Source of the DNA: Pyxicephalus adspersus
Taxonomy: Eukaryota > Chordata > Amphibia > Anura > Pyxicephalidae
NCBI RefSeq assembly: GCF_032062135.1
Contig: NC_092866.1
Location: 28,854,603-28,918,602 of the forward strand
DNA length: 64,000 bases
Reading direction: 5' to 3'
The position numbers and the translations under genes were made by a program. Under the pieces are notes generated by a model, which made no database searches, was not told where the DNA came from, and saw nothing but the letters and a program-made list of their open reading frames with translations. Shown piece after piece: positions 1 through 42,563 of this stretch; the stretch's first letter is position 1; each line of letters begins with the position of its first letter.

Positions 1-29673
<29,673 letters not shown>

Positions 29674-29885
29674 ATCCCCTCATGGCTGTCTGTACATGTT
29701 TCTCTGATTGAATCATCACTGCTTCCCAAGCCCTGGCAAGCCAACTGCATAGGACCTTTGAAGGAGGGAGGGGCTTTGGTGGCTGTGTGGGTGGCAAAAA
29801 ATTAAATTGACAACTACATTTTATATATGATTATATCTTATGCTTTATATGCACCTCCAATGATAAACAGACTTTAATGCCCTCA

Positions 29886-30369
29886 CTTGCAACATAAATT
29901 GTAGCCTCCCAGCCAGCAGCTCTTGTTGCATTGTAAAGAATTATGAAACGGCTTTTCACAGCCCTTAAAATAAGTTTCATTAACTGTTTGTGAGGATGGG
30001 GGGGGGGGGTTCATTATTCCATCATCATTAAATTCTTCTGTCTCAGTGGGGTCTTTCATTGTCTCTATGCACATGTCCAGCCATGATCTTTAACATGAAA
30101 TCAAGTGTTAGAGATGCAGCGCACATTTAACAGCGTATAATGGAGATGCAATGAACAGAAAGAACTCATCCATGTGATGCCTCTCACTGACATGAAGACA
30201 TGTGATCCTTCTTATCAGATGGCTTGATTTTTTTTTTACAGGATATGGGGAATTTTTACATAGTCATGCATGATTGTGATCTTCCTTAAACACAAAAGTG
30301 CTGACAACTTGGTGTAATTTTTACCTATATTTCTTTTTAGAAGAACTATGAAGAACTGTTAGCAACTAG
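29886..30369 (+). repeat. Tandem duplication, copy 1 (484 bp)
   Basis: It begins CTTGCAACATAAATTG and ends TTAGCAACTAG. It is directly followed by copy 2 with only scattered point differences and changes in G-run and T-run length. Confidence 0.95.
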
Positions 30370-30865
30370 CTTGCAACATAAATTGTAGCCTCCCAGCCAG
30401 CAGCTCTTGTTGCATTGTAAAGAATTATGAAACGGCTTTTCACAGCCCTTAAAATAAGTTTCATGAGCTGTTTGTGAGGATGGGGGGGGGGGGGTTCATT
30501 ATTCCATCATCATTAAATTCTTCTGTCTCAGTGGGGTCTTTCATTGTCTCTACGCACATGTCCAGCCATGATCTTTAACATGAAATCAAGTGTTAGAGAT
30601 GCAGTGCACATTTAACAGCGTATAATGGAGATGCAATAAACAGAAAGAACTCATCCATGCGATGCCTCTCACTGACATGAAGACATGTTATCCTTCTTAT
30701 CAGATGGCTTGATTTTTTTTTTTTTTTTTTTTTACAGGGTATTGGAGATTTATTCATAGTCATGCATGAATGTGATCTTCCTTAAACACAAAAGTGCTGA
30801 CAACTTGGTGTAATTTTTACCTATATTTCGTTTTAGAAGGACTATGAAAGACTGTTAGTAACTAG
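30370..30865 (+). repeat. Tandem duplication, copy 2 (496 bp)
   Basis: The sequence repeats copy 1 from CTTGCAACATAAATTG to TTAGTAACTAG. It differs by a longer T tract near 30712-30733 and by AATAAA in place of AATGAA. Confidence 0.95.
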
Positions 30866-31008
30866 GGAAACCGAATGATAAGACTTTAGAGAGAACATAT
30901 ACTTTGCTTGTAGCAGTTAAAAAGTTATAGGTACACAGGCATAGTAAACATTCTGCACCATTCAAGCAACATAAGCCAAAATGTACACCGAGCTATGTAC
31001 ACAGAACT

Positions 31009-31032
31009 GTACACACACACACACACACACAC
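31009..31032 (+). repeat. (CA)n microsatellite
   Basis: About ten CA units follow GTA, then CGCGCACA. Confidence 0.9.
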
Positions 31033-32169
31033 GCGCACAATATTAAATGCTAAATTGTCATATGATAGGGAAAAAAAGTATGGATGTAAGTGAACCTGGC
31101 ATTTTGTTTGGTATATGCATACTGCAGATTTAACTTTAAATGTACACTATCATTGGGAGGATAACTTATTTTCTGAACTTTTTTTGTTTTGTTTTTGTGA
31201 TTTATTTATGGAGTATGGTTTAGAGCTTAGGACTAATCACACTTTAGCCCTTTTTTAGGTGTGACTCAGCTGAAAATCTAATTAAAGTTATTTAAACTTT
31301 ATTGACAGTGTAATCACATTCTGTACAGTAATTGCAACTCCACAGACTCTAGATATCAATTTCTTTAACATCAATAGAGCACTCTCTGGGTACAAAGGAA
31401 AATTAAAAAAAAAAGCATCTGATCACTCTATATACCCTGAAATAAGCTAGTATTGGTGTTATCTGCATGTACCTTTGTCTTTCTTTACAGCTTTTGATGT
31501 GAAAAGGGTGTTTATGATGGAAGAATGGGCTGGGACAAAGATAATCAGACATACATACACAATCTGGAGATTGCTAAGAAAACTGGTTTTACACTAGACC
31601 CTTTATTGAGTACAGATACACTGCATGCACTCTGATTATATTTATAACAATGCATTTAAAAGATTCAGTATTGCCCAATTGGGTTAAAGGCCAGTAGATC
31701 TATGCCTACTAGCATTGTGCTGATGCAGAAATGGGAATCTTCAAGCTGCTTACAATTTGCTCCAAGTCCCTGAAGAGCAGGTTGCAGAACACCACTTGTT
31801 GCTACAATGCTGTCAAGTTTGATAGGCTGCTCCCCTGGTGCTCCCTGCCATCCCTAATTTCATGTTTTAGAAATCTTCCAGGAGCATCTTGTGGCAAATA
31901 TTTCATTCTCCTATGCATCACCTTTAATAATTTTATTGTGGATAAGGATTGTAACTTTTAGCATTTTTAGTTCACATTTATATTAAAAAAAGAAATCTGA
32001 CATACTTGACATAAAAAGGTTACATATTCACTGAATTTAAGGTGATGATAGTGTCCATTTAATAATGCCCATGAATGATAGAATTCTGTTGTCAATGAGA
32101 TTATTTGTGGGGCATGAAGACTGCAGAATATTAATTCAGGAACTTTAGTGACAAGCCAGTGATGGTTCT

Positions 32170-32530
32170 TAAAGTACTTTAAAGAGGAAAAACAAAAAAA
32201 AAAATCACACTTACCTTCAATCCCGCAGAGCAGGCGATCCGTCAGGAGGTTTCTTCCATCAGGTCCTGCATCCTCCTGATATCAGTCTTCAGGCCGGCAC
32301 AGAGGGAGTGCCAGGTGTCGCCATCTTCTCTTCACGAGATTGACTTAGGACTTCCTAAGGTGCGAGATCGGGTGACATAGTTTGGGAAAACAAACTTGCC
32401 GATCTCACTGCGCATGTGTGAGATGGGCAATTTTTTCCCTTTTGATGAAAGGGCTCCTTCTGCGAATGCCCGAGATACTTGGGCATGCGCAGAAGGAGCA
32501 GCCAAGAGCCTGTATACGCCTGTTTACGAA
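32170..32530. mobile_element. MITE-like repeat with internal hairpin
   Basis: It begins TTAAAGAGGAAAAAC and contains GCTCCTTCTGCG ... CGCAGAAGGAGC (arms 32453-32471 and 32481-32499). The same internal hairpin and a similar start (TTAAAGCGGAAC) occur at 9952-10210, so the two are copies of one family. The outer limits are approximate. Confidence 0.55.
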
Positions 32531-34454
32531 ATAAATGCATACATATAAATGTATTGTTCTGTAAAACAAGACAACTGAATTTTGAGCCATAAGTCATTCC
32601 ACATTGTATGACTTGGCTATAGGATTATTGGAGATATTTGTCTTGGAGGAGCCATGTAGGCCAAGTATTAAACACATAGGGCTGTATTTATACATTTTTC
32701 ACTCATCAATTTGTCTGTCTTTCGTGTGCAGTAGTTCCAATCTCAATGCATTGCTCATTTCAATGCATAATAGAAGTAAGACTCCAACACCTAGTGGCCA
32801 AATATCAAAAGTCCACAGCTATCACAAAAGTAAATGCTACATCTTCAAAGAGGCCAAACTGACTGGCAAATATTTAAAAATACTGTATACCCCATAGCTA
32901 AAATAAATAACAAAATTAGGCTTTCTAACAATATTTGGCAAAATGAAAAGATGATGATCTACACGTAAGGCTACTAAGTTACCATTGAAATGTAGGTAAA
33001 CCACAGCTGATCACTAGGAGCCGAGACTAAATATTATTGTTCATTTAAAGTCTATAATTAACCATTATATTAATATTTACAGTGCATTTTAAAATACTCA
33101 GCATATCACATACCTGCAACACATTGACAAATATTAGCACTTTTTTTGTAAACTTTCACTACTTAGAGTTTAATTTTACATTTGAAACCACTATTTATTA
33201 TAGCAAACAAATGCTAAATTTACAACCCCTTTTAGGATAAGTTCATGATGCCCAACAGGCAATGTATTTGTTCAGTCTTCCTGACAGAATGATGCTGCAT
33301 GGCATTAAAGCTCAAAAGACTAAGCCTTCAAATAGCGTTTAAACATCAGCGTGAATTGAGCATTCCTTGTTCATTCTCTCTGTTCTTTTAGGGTAGACCT
33401 CACAATCAGCCCCCTTTTGAGCTTGAAAAACTCTCAAAAATGAAACATTCTTACACGATGAACTCATTTTGTAGGCAGCATTTTAATTCTACTGGAATAC
33501 GTGCAAAGTGTACTGTATATTAGAATAATAGGGGTTATTGTTACAACACCTGGACATATTATTTAAAGAGGTCAGGGATGTAATGATCATTTTCAGTGCA
33601 CAAGTATAGCCTCTCAGTTACAGGCAAAAATCACAAAATGGCCCTACAATAAAGTGCTCAAAAAGTACATGCAGTATATAAAGCTTCTCAATTAAAATGT
33701 CATCACTTTTAACAAGACCTCTGAACCTGCATCATAGGACAACAAAAACTAGTGCAAATATTTAGGGAAGCATACCAACATGCAACAGGCTGGGGGTTGA
33801 CAGGCTCTGGGCTTGTAAATCTGACTGACACATGGCTAGGTTAATTGGCTTTTTCTTTGGCTTTCCATTTGAGGGATAGTTAGTGCCAAGACTTGGGACT
33901 TTTTAAAGCTCTTCACAATATGTAGGTATTATATAAATATAAGTTATTACCTTCTCAGTAAACTTTTTCTTAAACAAGGAAACAGAACAGTGTTGTGTAT
34001 TTGCACACTTTTAGCATTCTTATTACAAGTCAGATTGAAAAGATGGTGAAACCACATTCTAAGGCCAAGTCAGTAAAGGCATCCTCTGAATTATATTGAG
34101 AAGGATTTGGTAAAGCTGTCCAAGACTAGAGAAGATAGACTATCATGGATGAACCAACAAACCAGGATTATTCTGATCAAGGATTGAAAATATTTGCCAG
34201 CTAATAGCAAATATTTTAGGAAATCCATGCCAGATCTGCTGGACCACATAGGTGTTCCATGATAGTCTATTTTCTCCAGTTTTGGAGAGCTTCAATAAAT
34301 CAGGCCTATTATGCCTGTTACCTAAAATTGGCTATTTTAGCACACATAAACACTGACAATTGTCACATGAACATCACCTGAGGATTCACCTTTTAAACAT
34401 TGCATAGGTCTGGTTTCTCTAACAGCATAAAACTTGAAAGCTTTGTTTTTTTTT

Positions 34455-34489
<35 letters not shown>

Positions 34490-35089
34490 TCTGCTAGTGT
34501 TTTAGTTTAATAAATGCTCTAGTTATTCTACCAACACCATAAATACTTTTTGACAAGCCTATTTAATTGTTTTCTTTTTCCTTTGTGAGGTGACTGTTTC
34601 CCAATAAATTGATTACAATGATAACCAATGTGATTTAGACTTTTGTGATCAGACCACATTAAATATAAGAAAAACAGATATAGCTAGTGACAGATTTAAT
34701 GGATATTTATGTTAGAAAATGCCCTGTTTACCTTGAAATTTGCATCTCTGTTGACCGGAATATGCACCTGTGCTTTCTTAGGAATAAAATAAAAAAAAAT
34801 AATTTTTGGTTGCTTAAGAAGTTTCTTCTTTACACAGAGACATTCAAGACACCCTGTCCCTGTCAGACCATTTATTCAAACAAAAATATTACCTAAATAA
34901 TATAATAATATGTGCATTTAACATATTTTAAATGTATTTTCTTGTAAAAACCTCCTTTGTTTAGACATCCAAAAATCAACGAGACTGCTGTTAGATGCTG
35001 TCTTCTTGGATGTGATGTAATTTAGGGACACCAAATAATATCGTTGTATGTATTTATATAGCCCCAGCAGATTTTGTAGTGCTTTAGAG

Positions 35090-35519
35090 CAGGGGTCGCC
35101 AAACTTTTTGGATTACTAGGCCATTTCAGGAGGTCAAAAAGGAACACTAGGGCAGAAGAAACAAGGTGTCCAAGGGAAGGTTTTTTCCAACTGTGACTGC
35201 AAGCGAGCAGCCTGTCTTCCTCTCATCCGCAGTCTCTGTACTTGTATCGAAATGCTCCTTGAGATTCAACCACTTGTGCTGTTGGTGTCGTTGCACACTA
35301 AACACAGAGCTTTGTTGCCACGTTGGACGAAGAATATTTTACCAGTCTATTCGGGGTTGAAGACATGGCGTTCGAGGTCAACCTTCTAGAGACTGGTAGC
35401 TGCCCAGTGCTTCTGCTCTTTAGACATAGAAATTGGGGTTACTGTGCGGGAACTCACAATAACGCAACAATTCAAATAGGCCGGATCCAACAATAAATAG
35501 GAGGCTTTGCCCACCTCTG
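35090..35519 (+). mobile_element. hAT MITE with perfect 8-bp target duplication
   Basis: The element starts CAGGGGTCGCC and ends GCCCACCTCTG, flanked on both sides by CTTTAGAG (35082-35089 and 35520-35527). An 8-bp duplication and CAG...CTG ends are hAT hallmarks. It is related to 14318-14710. Confidence 0.88.
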
Positions 35520-35527
35520 CTTTAGAG

Positions 35528-37980
35528 TCCAGTCATGCCACTAAATGTCCTTCAGAGGAGTTTACTATTTGATGTCCCTTCATGCAAACGTCTATAACTG
35601 GCCCCACTGTCTTTTTGCAAACAAAATAACAGTAAAAACCAGTAACTCTCAACAACTGTTAAAAGAAGTTTGCTGAAAGCTGTGATGTAAACTTCCAGAA
35701 ATGGGGCCTCATCCACAGTCCTGTATGTTTCTATATCTGTGCAGGTTGACACTAATTCTTTAAGCAACCTCTCAGCCCTGCTAACACTTGGCAGATTTTG
35801 ACGGACTGATCTTAAAAAGATATTTGAGGCTTTTTTTGTTTTGGAAATTTTACACCTGTTCTGTGACTGGATTGACATAAACTTTTGCTTCCTTATCTTC
35901 TATCCTGCAGCAGAAGATCAAACTGTGACTTCACTAATGGCTCTCTTAAATAGCAAAAGAGCTATGGCAAAAAGCTCTCTTTGTTTTTACTGCCTGTAAT
36001 GTGGCACTAGATGTGCAACAAATTATATCTGTGACAGCTTCCCCCACACAATCTGCAACTAATAATTATTTGTCTAAGGCTGTGACATTTTCTACTTTAA
36101 CACCTTCCTTCAATACGTCAGCTTTGGTTGCTAGGGAAAATCCACAATACCAGCTACCTTTTGTGTGTGCCGGGGATAAATTAACTCCCATGTTTACGTC
36201 ATTCCAGCAGGGCCAATCAAGATGGCCGAAGAGAGTTTATGGAAAGAGGATGAAGGCCAAGGTGGCAGCTTCCTGCAGTGGAACACGGATAGGTAAGCTG
36301 CACAGATTTGTGCTGCCTGTTTTAGCTGAGGGGCCAGGAAAAAGAGGTCTGTGGGGACATATTTTTCCACACCTGCCACTTGGGCTGAGCCCTTTGGCCA
36401 GACCAGAAGAATTTTTATATCCAGCCAAAAAAATCAGCTGTAGTCATGCACTAACTCCCTTTCTTGTTGCAAAAGATGAGAAAGGTGCTTGTCCTTTCCA
36501 GTCTGATTAGTCGGTGAAGGCTAATGACCTTTTGGTCTCCCTCTCTCTTTGGGAGAGACTTTTATTGTTAAAGAGAGGAGCCTCGCTCCAGTCGGTCCTC
36601 CAAAGTATCCCTTGCCCCCCCCCATGACCTCCTGGGAAGGGGGGGTCAGTTAATGAGGTCCCATTTTCCTTAGAGATGTGACCATGTAAAGATCTTATAG
36701 TACATTTTGTGCACCAGGTGTTTTATTTTCATGCATGTGATTCGTGCCCTGCTGTGCTTCAGATAGCAGATAGTTATTACTATCTTTTTTTTCTTTTTTT
36801 TTTTTACTAATCCATTTTGGTGACAGATTCCAAACTGCTAGTCTGTTTGATCTTTAAAAACATCCCCTACTGCAGTGGAACTGCTGGAGTGGGAGGGGGG
36901 GTAGACCACTTTTTAACTAATACCTCCTCAAACTAATGCAAGGCTTGTAGTCAATTTGTCTGTTTCCAATCACCCCACACAGAAACATTTCAAGGGTGCA
37001 ATGATAAATTACCCTTTGCCTTGGGGATTTTAAAAGACCCAAGGCTGTAGACAAAACTTATGGATGCAAGTCAGAAATGGAATCCACTAGCAAATGTGCC
37101 AAAGTGCATTTGTGGCATCTGTGGCCAGGGATAGTTATTAGGTGATTTGATCTAAAATGTCACACAGACAAAAACTTTCTTCTGACAGAACTAGGGAAGG
37201 AGCCACACCTCACATGGCATATACTCTAGGAGCAGATGACAACAGGATTCCAGACTGTAAATGATGATACCCTCAGAAGAAGCTAGCAGCAGCTTCAGAG
37301 TCATTAGTGGAATGTGAGCTACGAGGTACAGCAGGACTAACCCACCTGTATCTAGAATCATGTGGCTACCATATGCAGAAATGCAACTTCAAGCAAAGTT
37401 TAAGGTATGAGGGAAGCTATCAGCTACTGCTAAACTCAAACAGCTTTGAGTTACTGTAGGCGGGCAGCAGAAGTTTGGAGATATTTGATGCAGTATGAGA
37501 GAGTGGAATTCGCACAACACTCTTATCAGCACATAACTTTAATGCATACTACCACAACATAACCCACTTGATGATCAGCAACCTAAGAAAATAGTATCTC
37601 GCACTACCCAGCCCAACTTGCATACTTTCATAAATAGGGCAAGTGAGAAGCAAAGCTGAAGGCATTTATTGAATAGGGCTACTTCTAGGCCATCATGACA
37701 ATGTCCATCGTGATCCAAGATAAACATTATAGGCTGATAGAGAAGCTAAGAGATGAGAAACCTACAGATAACGATGACTAAAAAGGCCAACCTTCGTAGT
37801 TATTAGGAAATTCTGACTAAATCAAAATAAAGCTAGTGTAAAAGAAAAAAAAAAACATTTTTAATCCTCCTGTAAGCAGCAAACTAAGATGTAAAAGATG
37901 TTCTTTATGACCCAGTGCAATGTATCTTTACAAAAAAATATTTGCAGTTGACTTTCCATCCACTGTTCATGATTTTGTAT
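35528..37980. other. Intergenic, unassigned open frame at 36001-36510
   Basis: The region holds an unassigned 169-codon frame (36001-36510), an ATG in good context with a downstream GTAAGC donor (36222-36292) and short G/C runs. About 36880-36960 resembles 52740-52800 (GGGGGG-TAGAC motif). I do not recognise a product. Confidence 0.35.
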
Positions 37981-38178
37981 TTCAATATTTTTTATTAAGT
38001 TTTGTTAATAAAAGAAAATACAAATATTTAAACATAGTAATACAACGGTAATCATTATAAACAAAAGTGAAAAATATACCATATACAGATATATAAACTC
38101 CAAAAGAACAAAAATTTAAACAAACAGATAATATAAATAGTGTATCATTATTCCTACTGAACTTCCCTCCTTTCTACT

Positions 38179-38782
38179 TTACCCTCCTGAGCGGTTCATT
38201 TCTGTCTGGATTTATAGGTCTAAAAGCGGTACATTGTTTTTCATGAACTTTTATTTTACAGTATAATATAATAGTATGAGTATAAAAAAGTTTGAAACAT
38301 GGTCATGTTGATAATGTCGGTTGATCATGTCAAAAAAAAAAAAAAAAATTAAATTACCTTAATTAACAAAAAAAAAAATGTTAAAAATGTTTAAAATGTT
38401 TTTTTCAAAAAAATAATATACTCTTACTTTTATATTATACTGTAAAATAAATGTTCATGAAAGACATGGTACTGCTTTTACACATGTAAATCCACTGTAT
38501 TGAATGCAATACAAATGTATTTGAATTTCCCACCCCAAACGGAACATCAGCACGCACCGACGTCACTGGAAACTTCCTGGTGACTCATCATGTGCAGAGG
38601 AAGCTGGCCAGAGGAAGAAAGAAGACGGACATCGCCAAGTAGGACGACACAGGATGCCAGTGGATCAGGTAAGACTCGATTTACTATCTTTTCCCATAGG
38701 TTTACCTACCCTGAGTGTGACTCTGGGTTACCGATTTTAGCATCTTTTTTCTACCCCGAGTCACATTCACTCAGAGTGTTAA
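38179..38782 (+). mobile_element. piggyBac-like MITE
   Basis: It starts near TTTACCCTCCTGAGCGG and ends CACTCAGAGTGTTAA, with CCGAGTCACATTC near the right end. The ends are imperfect inverted copies bounded by TTAA-like sites. The same family occurs near 5522, 55225 and 56329. Confidence 0.6.
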
Positions 38783-38876
38783 GAAACGTGAAATACATTT
38801 TTAAGTATGTAATAAAGAAAAACATAAAAAGAAAAAAAAAACTAAGTAAATTGTATCTTTGAAACATACCATATAC

Positions 38877-39175
38877 CAGTGATTTTCAACCACTGTGCCG
38901 CGGCACACTAGTGTGCCATGAGAGATCTTCAGGTGTACCGTGAGAAATTATCCAATGTTGGTTAATTGGTGTGAAAATTATTTATTTACTGCAAATAATT
39001 TGTCTTCATTTGGCTATACCAGCAATGTATAGTGATAGGCAGAACAAAGAAGTACTCTTCCACTAGATGGCAGCAGGTAGCTAATTAATCTGTGACATTT
39101 TTGTTTAGTGGTGTTCCGTGGGATTTTTCTAATGTAAAATATATGCCACGATTTAGGAAAGGTTGGGAAACACTG
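38877..39175 (+). mobile_element. hAT MITE, 299 bp, perfect 8-bp target duplication
   Basis: Ends CAGTGATTTTCAACC and GGTTGGGAAACACTG, flanked by CCATATAC on both sides (38869-38876 and 39176-39183). The element at 46496-46794 is the same family in reverse orientation and has the same length. Confidence 0.93.
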
Positions 39176-42100
39176 CCATATACTATACTTTTATTATCAA
39201 ACAACACCTAACCTGCATTTCCAATTGTGTATATCTCACGGACTCCGAGTGAGTTCCTTATTATGTTTCTATATTTTTTAATAATTTTAACCTGTGAGAT
39301 TTATTTAAAGAGTGAGAAATAATTGTTTATCTACACTTCATGATTATGTGACTTATTACAAAAATGGTGAACGAAGATCCTATACACACCCCAATATTAC
39401 ATACATTTTCTGAATATGATATACAAATACCAAAATCGTAATCTAAATAGTATAAAATATCACGATCATGAACAAAAAACAAGAGGAGACAAGACATGAC
39501 TGGGAAGGAGAGGAGGAAAAGAATAGGAGAAACAGGTAAATTTCCACCTCTCTTACTTTTTAACTGTTTGATATATGGGAACAGTAGATCTTCCAAGGGT
39601 CCCATATCGAATGAAACTTAATCATAGTATTTTTTAAAGTATGGGTCATTTTATCATTAACCATAATCCATTCTAGTGAAAAAGGGACTAATTGATATAG
39701 TGGGTGACTTCCAGGATTTCGCTAAGGTGATTCTAGCTGCCAGCAGCATCAATTTCAATAATTTCAGAGGATTTAGGGGCCTTCAAGTCACATTTACTAA
39801 GTAATGCAGTAACTGGGGAACAGCTTACATCCTGTTCCAAAACTCTATGGAAGATAGCAAACATTTCTTTCCAATAAGCTTGAGCGATTGGGCTAAACCA
39901 CCACTTATGTAGCATTGTACCTCTATCATCGCAACCTCTAAAACACCATGGGGAAGCTGAAGAATGAGACTTAGCAAGTCGTTCAGGCACCAAGTACCAT
40001 CTTAATATCATCTCATAATTTGCTTCAATTAGGGATGAATTAAGAGAAATCTTTGGGAGTAAAAAAATATTTCACTCAATTCTTTCCTGGACAACTTAAA
40101 CCCCAGGTCCTCTTCCCAAGAGCACATATATTTTAGTTTATTTTGGGAAGACATCAGTATATCTTATATTGTCGATAAGTAACCCTTTGTGTTAGCTAAC
40201 AATCTACATGTACTTTCAAAGGCAGTAATGTGCAACGGACCAGAAGCTAAACGGATTTTAGAGCAGACAAAGATTCGAATTTGCCTGTAATGAAAATATT
40301 TTTGGCATGGAAGTTCTTTTTCATGCATAAGATGTTCATGACTTAACACATTCTGTGTATCCAAAATGTCCTGAACCTTAATAAATCCTTTATCAGTCCA
40401 CCATTGAAATCTACTCACAATGTTTCCTGGGGGAAATTCTGGATTTTGCCAAGGCGGTGCAAGAGGGGTATGGGTCCAACAGAGTTCTGAGCTATTCTTA
40501 AATTTATCCCATATCAAAAGGGAGTGGTATAAAGCGGGACACTTCTGGTATTGCCTTAGGAATCCACATTCAAGATGTTATATTGCACTGTGTCACCGCC
40601 TTCTATATCTACCCACTGAGGTTTTGTACCATATAATGAGGATAATGAAAATTGAGAAATGTGAGTCATCGTATAATATTGAAGAAACGAGGGGACCACC
40701 ATACTCCCCTGGGAGTGTGGGATCAGCATATTTTTTTCCCTGGACCCTACATCGTTTACCACCCCAGATAAAGTTCATAACCCTCCCCTGAAGGGAAACC
40801 AGCACCAATAGAGGAACCCTGATTGGAAGAGTACAAAACAAGTATAATATCCGAGGTAGGATACTCATCTTTATTGTCGCTATGCCCCAATTAAATATTT
40901 GCTATGGGTTTATCATATAATGCTCTCAGGATATTTTAAAAAATAATTACCAAAGCCCATCATGGATAAAACTTTAAGCATGTAAGACCAGGAGACGCTG
41001 TCAAATGCTTTTTGTAAATCTATAACTAAATGCATTGCCTCTCTCTTACTGCCTCCATCCCAATTGTCCCTTATCAATTATATCAAATCTATAGTACGCC
41101 TTGTCTTATCAGGTGCTTGTCTAAAAGGCATAAAGCCAATTTGATTGAGGTGGATATATAGGTCCAAAGAAGAGCTCAGACGGTTCGCTAAAATCAGTCA
41201 TCAATTTCAGACCACAATTGATCAAAGAAATCGGTCTATAATTAGCCAAATCAGTGGTATCTTTACCCATTTTTTGGAATCAAGCTAATAAAAGCACTAT
41301 TAGCTTCCAAACGGAGGGAATTACCTTCTCGTATCAATTGTAAAATAAATGTTTTAAAATAAGCATACGAGAATCCGTCTGGTTCCAGAGCACTACTAGG
41401 CTTTAAAACTTTGAGCACTTTTAATAATTTTTTCACCCCTGATGGGCTGTTCTAAAATTTATATGTGTTTAGGCCTATGTTTAGGTATCTGGAGTGTTTT
41501 AAAAAAGGAATAAATTGCCTCCTGTGTTAACTTATGTGGATTATCATAAAGAGAAGGATAAAATTCTTCAAATGTTGCCAGAATCTTTTCTGGATTTTGG
41601 GTGATCCTACCATCTCTCATTTTAGGGCAAACATTTTAAGTCTTGGGTTCATCTTATTGACTAATAATCTCCCAGGCTTATCACCCCATGTATAAAATTT
41701 ATGTGCCGCCCACCTAAGATATTTTTCTGCTTTTGTTGTAAGTATCAAGTTTAGCTCAGTACGCAAACTTTCAATTTGAGATTGAAGATTTACTGATGGC
41801 CTTTTTCTATAAGAAAGGCTTATAGAAACCGTTTTGGTTTTTATAAGCCTTTCTCTAGTTTTCTTTTGGTGTGCTCCTATTTTAATAGACTCTCCTCTTA
41901 TGTAGGCTTTATGAGTTTCCTAGGTGTTAGCTGGAGTGGTGTCCTCAGATAGATTGATTTGAAAAAAATTATGAATAAAATTCTCAGTTTGTATCACCGG
42001 ATCCTGCAAGATCCTGCAAGAGGCCCTCATTGAGTCTCCATCTAAAATTTGATTGAGTACCCTGGACACCCCTCAGACATACCATAACTGGATCATGATC

Positions 42101-42291
42101 TGACCAAGGAACCATAAGGATTCGAGCTTGTATCACCAAGGGGATCATCCCACTTTGAAAGGAAAATATAATCAATACGCAAATATTGGTTATGTAAACC
42201 CAAATATTATGTATAATCCCTCTCAAATGGATTGAATTATCGCCAAGTGTCTATCAAATCATTTTGTTTCAACAATTTTGAGAGCCTATAC

Positions 42292-42563
42292 CAGGGGTCT
42301 GCAACCTTTGGAGTCGGAAGAGCCAAAAATTACAATTTACAAAATTTCGAAGTTTTTAAAGAGCCGCAAAATTTTTTCTTGCCAACAATAAATAGTACTC
42401 GCATAAATAAAGTTTTTTGATAAAAAAACTAATCTATTTATTCATAAGAAAAAGTCTTATACGGCAAAAAATACGGTAGTTTCACATAGGATGAGAGAAA
42501 GAGCCGCAGCTTCCCATCCAAAGAGCCGCATGCGGCTCGGGAGCCGCAGGTTGCCGACCCCCG
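42292..42563 (+). mobile_element. hAT MITE inserted in an L1 endonuclease region
   Basis: Ends CAGGGGTCTGCAACC and the near inverse GGTTGCCGACCCCCG, with GCCTATAC duplicated at 42284-42291 and 42564-42571. It is rich in AGAGCCGCA. The L1 frame continues on either side. Confidence 0.92.

Larger units (their letters stand above)
29674..30900 (+). other. SPTBN2: Probable SPTBN2 3'UTR
   Basis: No further spectrin exon exists or is needed after TGA. A canonical AATAAA lies at 30635-30640 in the second copy of a tandem duplication; the first copy has AATGAA at 30150-30155. The real cleavage site cannot be fixed from sequence alone. Confidence 0.55.
30901..35081. other. Intergenic, no gene recognised
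   Basis: AT-rich sequence with no supported exon. It holds the CA microsatellite, a MITE with a hairpin (32170-32500) and T/G homopolymers near 34448-34489, including a 14-G run. Short open frames here show no family character. Confidence 0.55.

Noticed and set aside
29886..30865. Tandem repeat as LTRs of a retroelement
   Set aside because: The copies are directly adjacent with no internal region, no TG...CA ends and no primer-binding site.
31731..31961. 76-codon intergenic open frame
   Set aside because: Length is near chance expectation, with no family motif and no splice context.
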